Shown piece by piece: positions 1 through 8,291 of a stretch of DNA of 64,000 nt. How positions within the stretch are numbered: the stretch's first letter is position 1; each line of letters opens with the position of its first letter. This stretch comes from Gordoniibacillus kamchatkensis (GTDB lineage Bacteria; Bacillota; Bacilli; Paenibacillales; NBRC-103111), in NCBI RefSeq assembly GCF_000829455.1, contig NZ_JXAK01000020.1, forward strand, positions 38,135 to 102,134, in the 5' to 3' direction. The notes beneath the pieces are model-generated. The model was given only the letters and a program-made list of their open reading frames with translations, ran no database searches and had not been told where the DNA came from. A program made the position numbers and the translations under genes.

Positions 1-60
1 CCCGATTGGCAGCACCGTTCTTCTGGCCGTCCCTGCAATCCATCCTTTGGAAACCTCCAC
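1..60 (-). CDS. Start of a second sugar ABC permease (partial, runs off the window)
   Basis: A GTG at position 60 opens a frame that stays open to the window edge (20 codons). An AGGAGG box lies 11 nt upstream, just after the stop of the preceding permease. The visible residues are basic and polar (VEVSKGW, then ARRTVLPIG), as at the cytoplasmic N-terminus of a MalG/LplC-type permease. The identity is inferred from position: in CUT1 transporters the second permease usually follows the first. Too little sequence is present to confirm it. Confidence 0.4.
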   Translation of the reverse strand, partial: MEVSKGWIAGTARRTVLPIG

Positions 61-80
61 CTGTATTGGCGCCTCCTCTC

Positions 81-974
81 TTACTCCCGGTCGTAATTTA
101 CCCACTTATGGCTGATGGAAAATTGGAACATCGTCACGCACAAAATGATCAGGAACAAACTGAGCGAGAGCGCGGATGCATACCCCATCTCGTGATGCTG
201 GAACGCCACTTCGTAAATATACATGTTCACCGAGCGCGAAGCGTCTCCTGGTCCGCCGGCGGTGATCAGGTACGGTTCGTCAAATATTTGCGTCGCGCCG
301 ATCAGCGTTGTAACGAGCACGAAAAAAATGGTAGGAGACAGCATCGGCAGCGTGACGGAGAAGAAGATTTGGATTTTGCCGGCGCCGTCGATTTTGGCCG
401 CATCGTAGAGCGGTTCCGGAATGCTTTGCAAGCCGATCATATAATAAAGAAACGCATTGCCGATAAATTTCCAGAAGCTGTAGATGGCTACGGCCAAATA
501 CACCCACCGGGGGGATTGCATCCACGGAATAGGACCGGCTCCGAATTTGCCAAGCACGTAATTCAGAACCCCGAAATCGGTGTTCAGAATGAATTGCCAC
601 GCGACGGCAACCGCGGCGGAAGTCGCCAGGACCGGAAAATAGAAGATCGTGCGGTATACATATTTCCACCCTTTGGCAATATTTCTGTTGACGGCGAGAG
701 CAATCAGAAGCCCGAGAATGGCGTGCATCGGCGTTAAAATGGCAATATATTTGAACGTATTGCCGTATGTAAGCCATAGCCTGCCGTCGGCGAACAGGTG
801 CTTGATGTTGTCGAAACCGATCCATTTGGCCGGCGTGATGACGTTGTATTTGGTAAAACTGAGATAAATGGCCGCTGCGACCGGCTCGCCGATAAACCAA
901 ATGAAAAATAGCAAAGCTGGTGCCAGAAACAAGAGCCCGACAATGGCGTTGGACATTTTATGACCGGCTATCAC
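81..974 (-). CDS. Sugar ABC transporter permease, MalF/UgpA type
   Basis: Inner-membrane permease subunit of a CUT1 sugar importer (297 aa). It has about six hydrophobic segments, beginning with one near residues 10-35. The ATPase-docking EAA loop near residues 188-215 reads PLYDAAKIDGAGK followed by a TLPML-type sequence. I chose the GTG at 974 because a GGAGG box lies 8 nt upstream; an ATG at 956 is the alternative. It lies about 70 bases after the frameshifted binding-protein gene and just before a partial second permease, so the three form a transporter operon. No ATPase gene is nearby, as is common when a shared MsmX-type ATPase serves several CUT1 systems. The substrate is unknown. Confidence 0.9.
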   Translation of the reverse strand: MIAGHKMSNAIVGLLFLAPALLFFIWFIGEPVAAAIYLSFTKYNVITPAKWIGFDNIKHLFADGRLWLTYGNTFKYIAILTPMHAILGLLIALAVNRNIAKGWKYVYRTIFYFPVLATSAAVAVAWQFILNTDFGVLNYVLGKFGAGPIPWMQSPRWVYLAVAIYSFWKFIGNAFLYYMIGLQSIPEPLYDAAKIDGAGKIQIFFSVTLPMLSPTIFFVLVTTLIGATQIFDEPYLITAGGPGDASRSVNMYIYEVAFQHHEMGYASALSLSLFLIILCVTMFQFSISHKWVNYDRE

Positions 975-1046
975 GCTGGATCCCTCCCGTCAATCGGAGC
1001 GCCGGGCGATCTGCGCGGACCGCCCCCGGTACGCCGCGATGCTGCG

Positions 1047-2353
1047 TCATTTTTTCAGGATGGCGTCGATTTCTTGCTTGGCTTTCTTCATCGCCGTCGC
1101 CGCATCGGACTGGTTGGACAAAATCTCCGACACATGCCTGTCGAACACCCCTTGAATTTCGCCGTACTGCATCGGAGCTTCCACCGCTTTGGCGACATCG
1201 GCGCTCTCGGCGTACACTTTCCAATTCGAGGCCGGCGTCTTGGGCAATACTTCGTTCATGACAGAGATGCGCGTCGGGATTGACGTGTTGGAAAGCGTCG
1301 TTTTCTGGGAATAGACGCCGCTCAGGAAAGCGGAAAGTTGATAGGCGGCTTCCGGGTACTTGGTCGATTTGAGCACAGGGAACGCCCCCGAGCCGAAAAT
1401 CACTTTACTCGTTTTGAACGTCGGCAAAAACTGCACGTCAATGTTCGCAAAATGATTTTTGTCGTAAGTTCCGAACGGCCATTTCCCTGCCGCAATCATG
1501 GCCACCTGGCCGTTCATGAGCATCTGGATCTGGTTGTCTTTCGGGCTTGGGACCGGCGCGACTTTGTACTTGTAGATCAGATCCTGGAAAATTGCATCAT
1601 CTCGACGGCGTTCGGATCGTCAAGCTTGCTCGCAGTCATATTGTCGTTCAAAATGCTCGCGTCATTGTTAAACAGCCATGCGGACGCTCCGAAATAGTAA
1701 TTCGGAATCGCAAAACCGAACGTTTTTTTGCCTCCCTTTTCCGTCGTCAGCTTTTGCGCATACTGGAGAAAAACGTCCTTCGTCCAGTTCTTGTTCGGGA
1801 CGGGCAGCCCGGCTTGCTTGAGCAGCTCCGTATTGAAGTGCATGACTACGTTATTCCAATCCCAAACGAAGCCGTACGTTTTATTGTCGATGACGAAGGG
1901 CGACTGAAGCTTCGGATGCAAATCGTTGTAGTTGTCCAATGCGCCCGGATCGGATTTCATGTACGGATCGAGCGGGAGCAGCAGGTCCTGTTTGGCAAAC
2001 ATCTGGATGCCTTCGATCGCTACGCGGATAACGTCAGGCGAGTTCCCCCCGGCGATCATCGTCTGAATTTTGTTGAAATAATCGGCCCAACCGTTGCTGA
2101 CCACTTCGACCCGTTTCACTTTGATATCCGGATTTTTCTTGTTGAACTCGGCCAAAATCGTCGACAGCTGCTCGTCGGATGCTTCGTTTTTGCTCCACAC
2201 CAGCGTAAGCTCGGCTTTGCCGGGTTTGGCGGTGCTCGGCTTATCTCCGGGGGCGCTTGACGCGGGGGCGGAGCCTCCTCCCGCTCCCGCACCGCATGCG
2301 GCCAGCGACCAAACCAGAGCAATGATCGATACGAAGACCCAAGCCCTTTTCAT
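1047..2353 (-). pseudogene. Sugar ABC solute-binding lipoprotein, single-base frameshift
   Basis: Family-1 extracellular solute-binding protein, the substrate receptor of the downstream permeases. The N-terminus is a lipoprotein signal (MKRAWVFVSIIALVWSLAAC) with the lipidated Cys in LAAC. The frame stops at 1575-1577 after VEMMQFSRI, while the next frame continues the family sequence (QDLIYKYKVAPVPSPKDN, then the part ending DAILKK at 1047). Adding one base to the four-base A run at 1588-1591 joins the halves into about 435 aa, the normal family length. Start: ATG at 2353; an ATG four codons upstream (2365) is possible. The gene is probably intact in the organism if the missing base is a sequence error; otherwise it is a recent pseudogene. 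Confidence 0.85.
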
Positions 2354-2466
2354 GCTCAACACCATCCTTAACAGATTGTGATGCCGCACTCCCGGGACAA
2401 CGGGCCCGGTGCGGCAAGATGTGTGTCCAAGCTGCCAATTTGTTGTTTCGAGGTGAATAACTTGCT

Positions 2467-2482
2467 CCGTGCACGTGCACGG
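2467..2482. promoter_or_regulatory. Perfect 16-bp palindrome, candidate LacI-type operator
   Basis: CCGTGCACGTGCACGG is its own reverse complement. A second, imperfect copy of its core (CGTGCACGTGAACG) lies at 2592-2605, and a weaker relative (CGTTCACGAGCACG) near 2692. All lie in the 424-bp gap between the minus-strand transporter operon (start 2353) and the plus-strand LacI gene (start 2778). That is where the neighbouring regulator would act. The assignment to that LacI protein is inference. Confidence 0.45.
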
Positions 2483-2632
2483 AAACGGCCAAAAAAAATT
2501 GGCGACGAAAACGGTACTGACTCGAGAGGCGTCCCCCTCGTCTTGCCGCAACAAGGCGGCAGCTGGTTGCCGGAGCTCCAAAACGTTAATCGTGCACGTG
2601 AACGTTCCCATCTTATCAAATGCCCGGAAGTT

Positions 2633-2646
2633 TGTAAACGCTTTTA
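2633..2646. promoter_or_regulatory. Candidate CcpA catabolite-response (cre) site
   Basis: TGTAAACGCTTTTA resembles the Bacillus cre consensus (TGWAANCGNTNNCA), with the last two positions off. It lies in the divergent promoter region of a sugar transporter and its regulator, a usual place for carbon catabolite control. This is a motif match only. Confidence 0.3.
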
Positions 2647-2777
2647 TTCGAATATGGTTCGTCTTGCCTAATCTTCGGCTGCCCATTATCGTTCACGAGC
2701 ACGAAGATGTTGACCATGACGTTTCGTTAGGCTACGATTAGACCCAGAAGCCATTTTCCACGGAGGCCACAACTGTC

Positions 2778-3770
2778 ATGAACGTTACGAGTAAGCAAAT
2801 CGCCGAGCTGTGCGGAGTAACGCGGGGAACGGTGGATCGGGCGCTCAACAACCGCCCCGGCATCAATCCGGAAACGCGCGCGAAAATATTGCGGGTCGCC
2901 GAGGAGCTCGGCTACCGCCCCCATTTTTTGGCGCAGAGCCTTGTAAAAGGGCACACGAAAACGTTAGGCATCGTCTTGTTCGACATCCATAACCGCATTT
3001 TTTCCCAGCTGTTCCACGCATTTGAGGCTGAAGCCCGCAAACGGGGCTACATCGTCTACCTTGTCCTTTCCAATCGCAACAAAGAGCTGGAGCTGGAGTA
3101 CATCAACAATTTGCTGGATCGCCGAGTCGACGGGATCGCGCTGCTGCCGGCCAACTTCAACAAAAAGTTCGAATCTTTCCTGCTTCGTTCGCGCACGCCT
3201 ATCGTAACGTTCGGCAATCGCTTAGCCGGTCCGTTCCCCTATATTTGGATCGACGACAAGCAAGCCATTCGCGACTCCGTCGCCTTTCTCGCGAGCCGCG
3301 GCTATCGGCACTTGTTTTATGTCAGCCCGCCGCTGAGGCGCAAGGGGAAAGAAAACATTTACGTTCCCGAACAGCGCTATAACGGATTCGTAGAGGCGTG
3401 CGAAGCGATCCCGGACATGCGGTTTAACGTCATCGCGCAGAAATATTATTTAGACGAGTTGAACGATTTGATCGAGAAAACGGACGGCAAACGGGCGATC
3501 CTATGCTCCAGCGACGTGTATGCCCTCGAGGTGCTGAAATGGCTGAAATCCCGGAAAATCCGGGTGCCCGAACAAATCGGCCTGATGGGCTTCGACAATA
3601 TCGACGTCTTGAATTATGTGAACCCGGCTCTCACAACCGTTGACTACAACGTGAATGCGATCGGCACCGGACTTGCCGATTTGCTGATCAGCCGCATTAA
3701 CGAGGAGGAAGTTCCCGCGGAGACGCTCATCGCCCATCAGGTCGTGCCGGGAGAATCCGTCTCTCCGTAG
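2778..3770 (+). CDS. LacI-family transcriptional regulator
   Basis: Sugar-responsive DNA-binding repressor or activator (330 aa). The N-terminal helix-turn-helix begins SKQIAELCGVTRGTVDRALN, followed by the hinge region and a periplasmic-binding-protein-like effector domain with KTLGIVLFDIHN and a C-terminal DNIDVLNYVNPALTTVDY segment. The recognition helix reads TRGTVDRALN rather than the usual VSxATVSRALN. The ATG at 2778 has a GGAGG box about 10 nt upstream. It is divergent from the transporter operon at 81-2353, so it most likely controls that operon and itself through the palindromes at 2467-2605. The ligand is unknown. Confidence 0.9.
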   Translation: MNVTSKQIAELCGVTRGTVDRALNNRPGINPETRAKILRVAEELGYRPHFLAQSLVKGHTKTLGIVLFDIHNRIFSQLFHAFEAEARKRGYIVYLVLSNRNKELELEYINNLLDRRVDGIALLPANFNKKFESFLLRSRTPIVTFGNRLAGPFPYIWIDDKQAIRDSVAFLASRGYRHLFYVSPPLRRKGKENIYVPEQRYNGFVEACEAIPDMRFNVIAQKYYLDELNDLIEKTDGKRAILCSSDVYALEVLKWLKSRKIRVPEQIGLMGFDNIDVLNYVNPALTTVDYNVNAIGTGLADLLISRINEEEVPAETLIAHQVVPGESVSP

Positions 3771-3843
3771 CTGCCGTCTTGCTCTTTACATGATTTTTCC
3801 CGTTGTTGTACAAACTAACAGTCCATGGACGGAGACAATCTTG

Positions 3844-3893
3844 TTGACACGAAACCATTTGGTGTCGTAAAATAAAGCGAAACCAAATGGGTT
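3844..3893 (+). promoter_or_regulatory. Promoter with overlapping inverted repeat of the SRPBCC-ArsR operon
   Basis: A near-consensus sigma-A promoter is visible: TTGACA at 3844-3849, an 18-nt spacer, TAAAAT at 3868-3873. An inverted repeat brackets the -10 box: AACCATTTGGT (from about 3853) and ACCAAATGGGTT (ending near 3893), equal apart from one inserted G. A site covering the -10 is typical of autorepressing ArsR-family proteins, and the operon encodes one. Confidence 0.65.
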
Positions 3894-3944
3894 CGAATTT
3901 TGGCGGACCCGGGCAATTATAACCTGAAAAGCGAGGTACTTACG

Positions 3945-4373
3945 ATGGAACAAAACAACACTCAAAATGCGCTGCCTGAAATTCGCCAAACGTCGGTGTT
4001 CAATGCCCCAATCGGCAAAGTGTGGGACGCGGTCGCCACGTCGGAGGGGATCGCGGCATGGTTCATGCCCAACGATTTTGAGCCTGTGGTCGGCCATGAG
4101 TTTCACTTGAATGCCGGCCCTTACGGCATGGCTTGGTGCAAAGTGACGGAGTTCGACCCGCCCCGCCGCCTTTCGTTCCTATGGACCAAGGACTGGACGA
4201 TTACATTCGAATTAGCCGATCTCGGCGACAAAACGGAGTTTACGCTCATCCACGCCGGTTGGGACGCCGACAAAGTTACCGAATTCGGTCAGCCGCACAC
4301 TGCTGTGCGCGAAAACATGGCCGGCGGCTGGGTAGGGCTGGCGAAAAAACTGGCCGCTTACGTCGAGCAGTAA
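3945..4373 (+). CDS. SRPBCC (AHSA1-like) domain protein
   Basis: Small ligand-binding START/Bet v 1-fold protein of the activator-of-Hsp90-ATPase-1 C-terminal type (142 aa). Family features include the opening segment (PIGKVWDAVATSEGIAAWF), the middle strand PPRRLSFLWTKDW and the final amphipathic helix (ENMAGGWVGLAKKLAAYVE). I chose the ATG at 3945 because a GAGGT box lies about 9 nt upstream; an upstream TTG at 3900 has no support. The next gene, an ArsR regulator, starts 1 nt after the stop, so the two are translationally coupled. This SRPBCC-ArsR pairing is common in Bacillota; the biochemical role is not known. Confidence 0.9.
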   Translation: MEQNNTQNALPEIRQTSVFNAPIGKVWDAVATSEGIAAWFMPNDFEPVVGHEFHLNAGPYGMAWCKVTEFDPPRRLSFLWTKDWTITFELADLGDKTEFTLIHAGWDADKVTEFGQPHTAVRENMAGGWVGLAKKLAAYVEQ

Positions 4374-4374
4374 T

Positions 4375-4728
4375 ATGGCAGCCGCACCGAAGCACGATGT
4401 GTTTCAAGCGATCGCCGATCCAACCCGCCGGCAGCTGTTGAAGCTGCTCGGCGAGCAGGAAATGCCCGTCACCGTTATCAGCGGGCATTTTCCGATGAGC
4501 CGGACGGCCGTTTCCAAACATTTGCGCGTTTTGGCGGAGGCCGGGCTCGTCAAAGAAAGGAAGGTCGGCCGGGAGACGCGGTACCAGCTGGAGGCGCGGC
4601 CTCTGCAGCAATTGAAAGAGTGGCTCGGTTACTACGAGCGGTTCTGGGAAAACAAAGTGTCCATGCTCAAGCATTACGTCGAATCGGACGGCACCGATAC
4701 GAAGCAAGGGCTTCGCCCCGAAGGGTGA
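4375..4728 (+). CDS. ArsR-family winged-helix transcriptional regulator
   Basis: Small dimeric repressor (117 aa). The winged helix-turn-helix covers about residues 8-85: IADPTRRQLLKLL, then SRTAVSKHLRVLAEAGLVKE as the recognition helix and the wing ERKVGRETRYQLE. The metal-binding ELCVCD motif of arsenic and cadmium sensors is absent, so it is not an obvious metal sensor. The C-terminal part (LKEWLGYYERFWENKVSML) matches the subgroup that travels with SRPBCC proteins. It follows the SRPBCC gene by 1 nt and probably represses the shared promoter at 3844-3873. A terminator overlaps its stop codon. Confidence 0.9.
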   Translation: MAAAPKHDVFQAIADPTRRQLLKLLGEQEMPVTVISGHFPMSRTAVSKHLRVLAEAGLVKERKVGRETRYQLEARPLQQLKEWLGYYERFWENKVSMLKHYVESDGTDTKQGLRPEG

Positions 4729-4740
4729 AGCCCTTGTTTT
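4706..4740 (+). terminator. Rho-independent terminator of the SRPBCC-ArsR operon
   Basis: Stem AAGGGCTTC (4706-4714) pairs with GAAGCCCTT (4727-4735), followed by GTTTTTTAT. The 3' arm contains the ArsR stop codon. Confidence 0.85.
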
Positions 4741-4788
4741 TTATGCAGGCGTGCGTACAGCTGCATGCTTACAAAAGGAGATGAATAT

Positions 4789-5229
4789 ATGCTCCAGCAT
4801 CTTCATCGGCCATTCGCCACGCACGTTCGAGACATGGACCGGCAAAAGTACTGCAACGAGTTGAACCGCGAAACGTTCCTCCACGCGATGGGGTATAACG
4901 TCATTTCCTTCGCTTACGACGACGTCGAACAGTGCCCCGATCTGTGCATCACGTTGCTGCGTACCGTGCTGAGCCGATATCAGCCCAGCCAGACACCGAT
5001 TTCCCGCTCTCAGCTTGCCGAAAAAGAAATTGTGCGACTTGCGATTCAACTGGCTAGGCCGGTCCGACCGAAAGATATAGCATGTCATTTTGATATCGAT
5101 CACAAGACAGCTGTGCTGATGCTGAAAAAGCTGTGCGCAAAAGGCTCGTTGTCCCCGTCGTTTCGCGGCAACGGAGAAAGGGTCGTCCGGTATGAGCTGG
5201 CCCGCGGCAATCTGGATTACTTTGATTAA
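4789..5229 (+). CDS. DUF559-like endonuclease-fold remnant with C-terminal winged helix
   Basis: 146 aa from the ATG at 4789, which has an AAAGGAG box about 7 nt upstream. The segment RDMDRQKYCNELNRETFLHAMGY, with FAYDDVEQCPDLC, is what I associate with the C-terminal half of DUF559/Vsr-like proteins found in Paenibacillus. The usual N-terminal part carrying the catalytic acidic residues is missing. The last 60 residues (RPKDIACHFDIDHKTAVLM) look like a small DNA-binding winged helix. It may be a 5'-truncated gene that acquired a new start, or a short regulator. Function unknown; family assignment is from memory. Confidence 0.5.
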   Translation: MLQHLHRPFATHVRDMDRQKYCNELNRETFLHAMGYNVISFAYDDVEQCPDLCITLLRTVLSRYQPSQTPISRSQLAEKEIVRLAIQLARPVRPKDIACHFDIDHKTAVLMLKKLCAKGSLSPSFRGNGERVVRYELARGNLDYFD

Positions 5230-5650
5230 AAGGAAAACATCCCGATAATTGCTCTGGTTGCTTGCCCATCTTTCATATAACCGGAAAACCTGGCGTTAAT
5301 TCAATCCATTTCGGCCGATTATCAACCTAATCGCATATTTAGAGGGAGGGCTTCCATTAAATTTCCTCTCAAACGTTATTGCAGTCAAATTTAGATGGAG
5401 GATTTCCGGTTGCCCGGGAAAGGCGGAGCGGATGATGGGAATGTAGGCCTTGGAGCGAAGCGTGCGACTTTGAACTCGTGTTCCGACCATGTTTTCGTAT
5501 TCTCGGGAACAAGAGTTCAAGGAAGCCGGAGACCCACATTCTTAGGTCCGCAGCGCAGCCATACTTTCTCGGGTGGCCCGAGGATTTCCCTTTAAGCTCA
5601 CGCAGCGATGTATGTTGATCTTGCATGGTATTCACAGAGGCCATAACAGC
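5230..5650. other. Intergenic region without a convincing gene
   Basis: About 420 bp between the DUF559-like gene and the terminator of the MFS gene. Short open frames exist on both strands, but none has a ribosome site or a family resemblance I recognise. It contains a pair of imperfect direct repeats (separate entry) and a purine-rich stretch. It may be the remains of a degraded element. Confidence 0.5.
5337..5407. repeat. Pair of imperfect 19-bp direct repeats
   Basis: ATTTAGAGGGAGGGCTTCC at 5337-5355 and ATTTAGATGGAGGATTTCC at 5389-5407 match at 16 of 19 positions and start 52 bp apart. The flanks contain ATTTCCTCTC and TTTCCGGTTG. Several Paenibacillus genomes carry families of intergenic repeats with TTTAGAGGGA-like cores; membership here is a guess. 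Confidence 0.4.
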
Positions 5651-5654
5651 GCAA

Positions 5655-5692
5655 AAAGAGCCTCCCCGACCCGATGGCCGGGGGGCCCCAAT
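5655..5692 (-). terminator. Rho-independent terminator of the MFS gene
   Basis: On the minus strand a GC-rich stem (CCCCGGCC ... GGTCGGGG, partly mismatched) precedes TCTTTTTG, 10-45 nt beyond the MFS stop codon. Confidence 0.65.
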
Positions 5693-5700
5693 TGCACCCG

Positions 5701-6918
5701 CTAGCTTACGCGCGGCGCGCTCCTGTCCTTGGGCAGAAACACGGCCAAAATGCCCAGCAGCGGCAAATACGCGCAAAGCTTCATGATGTAAGCGATGCTG
5801 GTCGCGTCCGCAATCCAGCCCAAGACGGCCGAACCGAGGCCGCCGATCCCGAACGCGAGCCCGAAAAACAGGCCGGAAACGAGCCCCACTTTGCCGGGCA
5901 GCAGCTCTTGCGCGAACACGACGATAATGGAAAACGCCGACGACAGCACGAACCCCGCGCAAACGCACAGCACACCGCTCCAGAACAAATTGGCGTAAGG
6001 CAGCAAAATCGAAAACGGCGCGGTGCCCAGAATGGAGAACCAAATAATGTTGCGCCGGCCGTATCGGTCCGCAAGCGGGCCGCCGCAAAACGTTCCCGCC
6101 GCCGACGCGGCCAAAAACGCGAACAAAAACCATTGCGCATGGCTGACGGACACGCCGTAATCGTCGATCAAGAAAAACGAATAATAGCTGCTGATGCTGG
6201 ACATGTAAATGTGCTTGGTGAAGACGAGAAATACGAGAATGACGATCGCCCAGCCGATTTGCGCCGCCGTCAGGCCGGTCTTCTGCCCTTCCGCCGGTTT
6301 CGGCTTGGCCGGGCGGCGCGGCTGGGCGCTTTGCCGGCTGTACCACCCGGCCACGTAATACTGAATCACGATGGCCGCGATAGCCGCAAACGAAAACCAG
6401 ATCACCCCGAATTGCCCGATATTGACGAACAGCACCGCGGTCATGATCGGTCCGAGCGAGCTGCCGATATTGCCGCCGACTTGGAAAATGGACTGCGCCA
6501 GCCCCCTTCTCCCGCCGGCCGACAAATACGCGACACGCGACGACTCGGGATGAAAGATCGCCGATCCTACGCCCATGGCGACGACGGCAAGCAAAATGAC
6601 GGCATAATGCGGCGCAAGCGCCAAGGCGACGACTCCCGCCAGCGTAAAGCAGACGCCGATTGGCAAAATATAAGGCCTTGGCCGCAAGTCGGAAAGATAG
6701 CCGACGACCGGCTGCATCAAAGAAGCCGTCATGTTCATGGCGAAGGCGATGAGCCCGACCTGCTTGTAGCTCAGCTGCAGCGAATCGCGCAAAATCGGAA
6801 ACAATGCCGTTACGGTCGACTGCATCGTATCGTTCAACAAGTGAACGATGCTGATTGCAAACAAAACGGGGAATACCGTCGCCGAAACCGCGATCTCTTT
6901 GGTCAATATTTTGGACAC
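5701..6918 (-). CDS. MFS transporter, fosmidomycin-resistance (Fsr)-like
   Basis: Twelve-helix drug or metabolite exporter of the cytoplasmic membrane (405 aa). The N-terminal sequence SIVHLLNDTMQSTVTALFPI and the motif AMGVGSAIFHPESSRVA match the Fsr group of MFS exporters. Loop 2-3 reads GYLSDLRPRP, in place of the classical GxLaDrxGrr. It is the last gene of the minus-strand unit that includes the LacI regulator (12416), transporter and Gfo/Idh dehydrogenase, 77 nt beyond the dehydrogenase stop. It could export a sugar derivative rather than a drug; the substrate cannot be read from the sequence. Confidence 0.85.
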   Translation of the reverse strand: MSKILTKEIAVSATVFPVLFAISIVHLLNDTMQSTVTALFPILRDSLQLSYKQVGLIAFAMNMTASLMQPVVGYLSDLRPRPYILPIGVCFTLAGVVALALAPHYAVILLAVVAMGVGSAIFHPESSRVAYLSAGGRRGLAQSIFQVGGNIGSSLGPIMTAVLFVNIGQFGVIWFSFAAIAAIVIQYYVAGWYSRQSAQPRRPAKPKPAEGQKTGLTAAQIGWAIVILVFLVFTKHIYMSSISSYYSFFLIDDYGVSVSHAQWFLFAFLAASAAGTFCGGPLADRYGRRNIIWFSILGTAPFSILLPYANLFWSGVLCVCAGFVLSSAFSIIVVFAQELLPGKVGLVSGLFFGLAFGIGGLGSAVLGWIADATSIAYIMKLCAYLPLLGILAVFLPKDRSAPRVS

Positions 6919-6995
6919 GTTGAAGCTCCTCCCCCTCCTCGCACATATAAACCATTTTTACTACGAAAAGGGGAAACCTCAACCAAAATTTGTTT

Positions 6996-8258
6996 TTACA
7001 CGCTATGGATGATCGACTCGGCGAATTCGCTCAGGTCGATGGATTTGCCGTTATTCAATCTCGAATGCTCCGCGGCGAACGCCATCATATGGCTTTGCAC
7101 GGATGCTGACGCCGAAGTCAGGCTGCTGCCGCCCCGGTTTTGGCGCACTTCCCGCAAAAAGCTGCGGACGATGCCCGCATCACCGCCGCCGTGTCCGCTT
7201 TCCGGCACGTGCACGGCGATTTCGTTCACTTCTTTCGTGACAAAATCGTACAGCGTAATTTTGCCCTCGTGCCCGCTGATTTGCCCTTTCGTTCCCATAA
7301 TTTGCACGATCCGTTCCTGCTTCATCGTAAAGCCGCACATGCTGAACGTCGCCGTCGCGCCGTTCGCGAACTCCATATTGACGACCTGGTGGTCGACGAC
7401 GTTGTTGTCGCTTTTGTACACGCACCTGCCGTAAGGCGAAGTTTTGAGCCCGCTTACGATCGCCTCCTTGGACAAGTCCTGCGTGAAATGCCACGCCCAT
7501 CTTCGGCCTTCCTCGCTCAAATAAAACCGCTGCGCCGAATACGGGCATTCATGCTCCACGGCACAGCCGTCCACGCAGCGGTCCGTCGACCCTTCGGGCG
7601 CGTTGCCGGAATGAAAATGCATTAACGACCCGTAGGAGCTGACGCGGACGCAGGGCTGATCCATGAGCCATGACAAAACGTCCATATCGTGGCACGACTT
7701 GGCCAAAATCATCGGGCTTGACTTGTCCGAATTGCTCCAGTTGCCGCGAACGAAGCTATGGGCGATGTGCCAATAACCGACGTTCTCGTTCAGCTGGATG
7801 GAAACGACGTCGCCGATGCGGCCTTCTTCGATGAGCTGCTTGATTTTCGACCAGAACGGCGTATAGCGCAGCACGTGGCAAATCGTCAGCAGCCGGCCGT
7901 TCTCCTTGGCGGCCCGCTCCATGTCGAGGCACTCTTTCGGACTCGGAGACATCGGCTTTTCCAGCAGCACGTGGTACTTTGCGCGCAGCGCGAGCATCGT
8001 CGGCTCGTAATGCATTTTGTCCTGCGTGCACACGACCGCGATGTCGGCCAGCTGCGGCTGCCGGAACAGGTCCTCCCAGCTGCCGAAGCAACGCTCCGGC
8101 GCAATCCCGTGCTCCTCGGCAAAACGGTTTCTTCTCGCTTCGTCCGGCTCGGCGACGGCGACGAACTTCAGCTCGTGCGGATAATCGAGAGCGTAAGGCG
8201 CATAGCTTCGCGCCCCTCTAGCGCCGGCGCCGACCAGTACAGCAGTAATTGGTTCCAT
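6996..8258 (-). CDS. Gfo/Idh/MocA-family NAD(P)-dependent oxidoreductase
   Basis: Cytosolic sugar or cyclitol dehydrogenase (420 aa). The N-terminal Rossmann motif is AVLVGAGARGAR. The family motif EKP lies in LLEKPMSPSPKE near residue 95, and a later HD pair (SCHDMDVLSW, near residue 185) supplies the likely catalytic residues. A cysteine cluster (DRCVDGCAVEHEC) is seen in a subset of this family. I chose the ATG at 8258 because GGGAGGAG lies 8 nt upstream; the ATG at 8276 lacks a site. It directly follows the permease gene at 8292, so it probably oxidises the imported sugar. Confidence 0.9.
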   Translation of the reverse strand: MEPITAVLVGAGARGARSYAPYALDYPHELKFVAVAEPDEARRNRFAEEHGIAPERCFGSWEDLFRQPQLADIAVVCTQDKMHYEPTMLALRAKYHVLLEKPMSPSPKECLDMERAAKENGRLLTICHVLRYTPFWSKIKQLIEEGRIGDVVSIQLNENVGYWHIAHSFVRGNWSNSDKSSPMILAKSCHDMDVLSWLMDQPCVRVSSYGSLMHFHSGNAPEGSTDRCVDGCAVEHECPYSAQRFYLSEEGRRWAWHFTQDLSKEAIVSGLKTSPYGRCVYKSDNNVVDHQVVNMEFANGATATFSMCGFTMKQERIVQIMGTKGQISGHEGKITLYDFVTKEVNEIAVHVPESGHGGGDAGIVRSFLREVRQNRGGSSLTSASASVQSHMMAFAAEHSRLNNGKSIDLSEFAESIIHSV

Positions 8259-8291
8259 ATCTCTTGCTCCTCCCATGTATACAATCGTCTA

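Noticed and set aside
5369..7434. Very long open frames overlapping the MFS gene (up to 586 codons plus strand, 537 codons minus strand)
   Set aside because: They are arginine-, glutamine- and proline-rich shadows of the MFS gene in other frames, without family features or ribosome sites.
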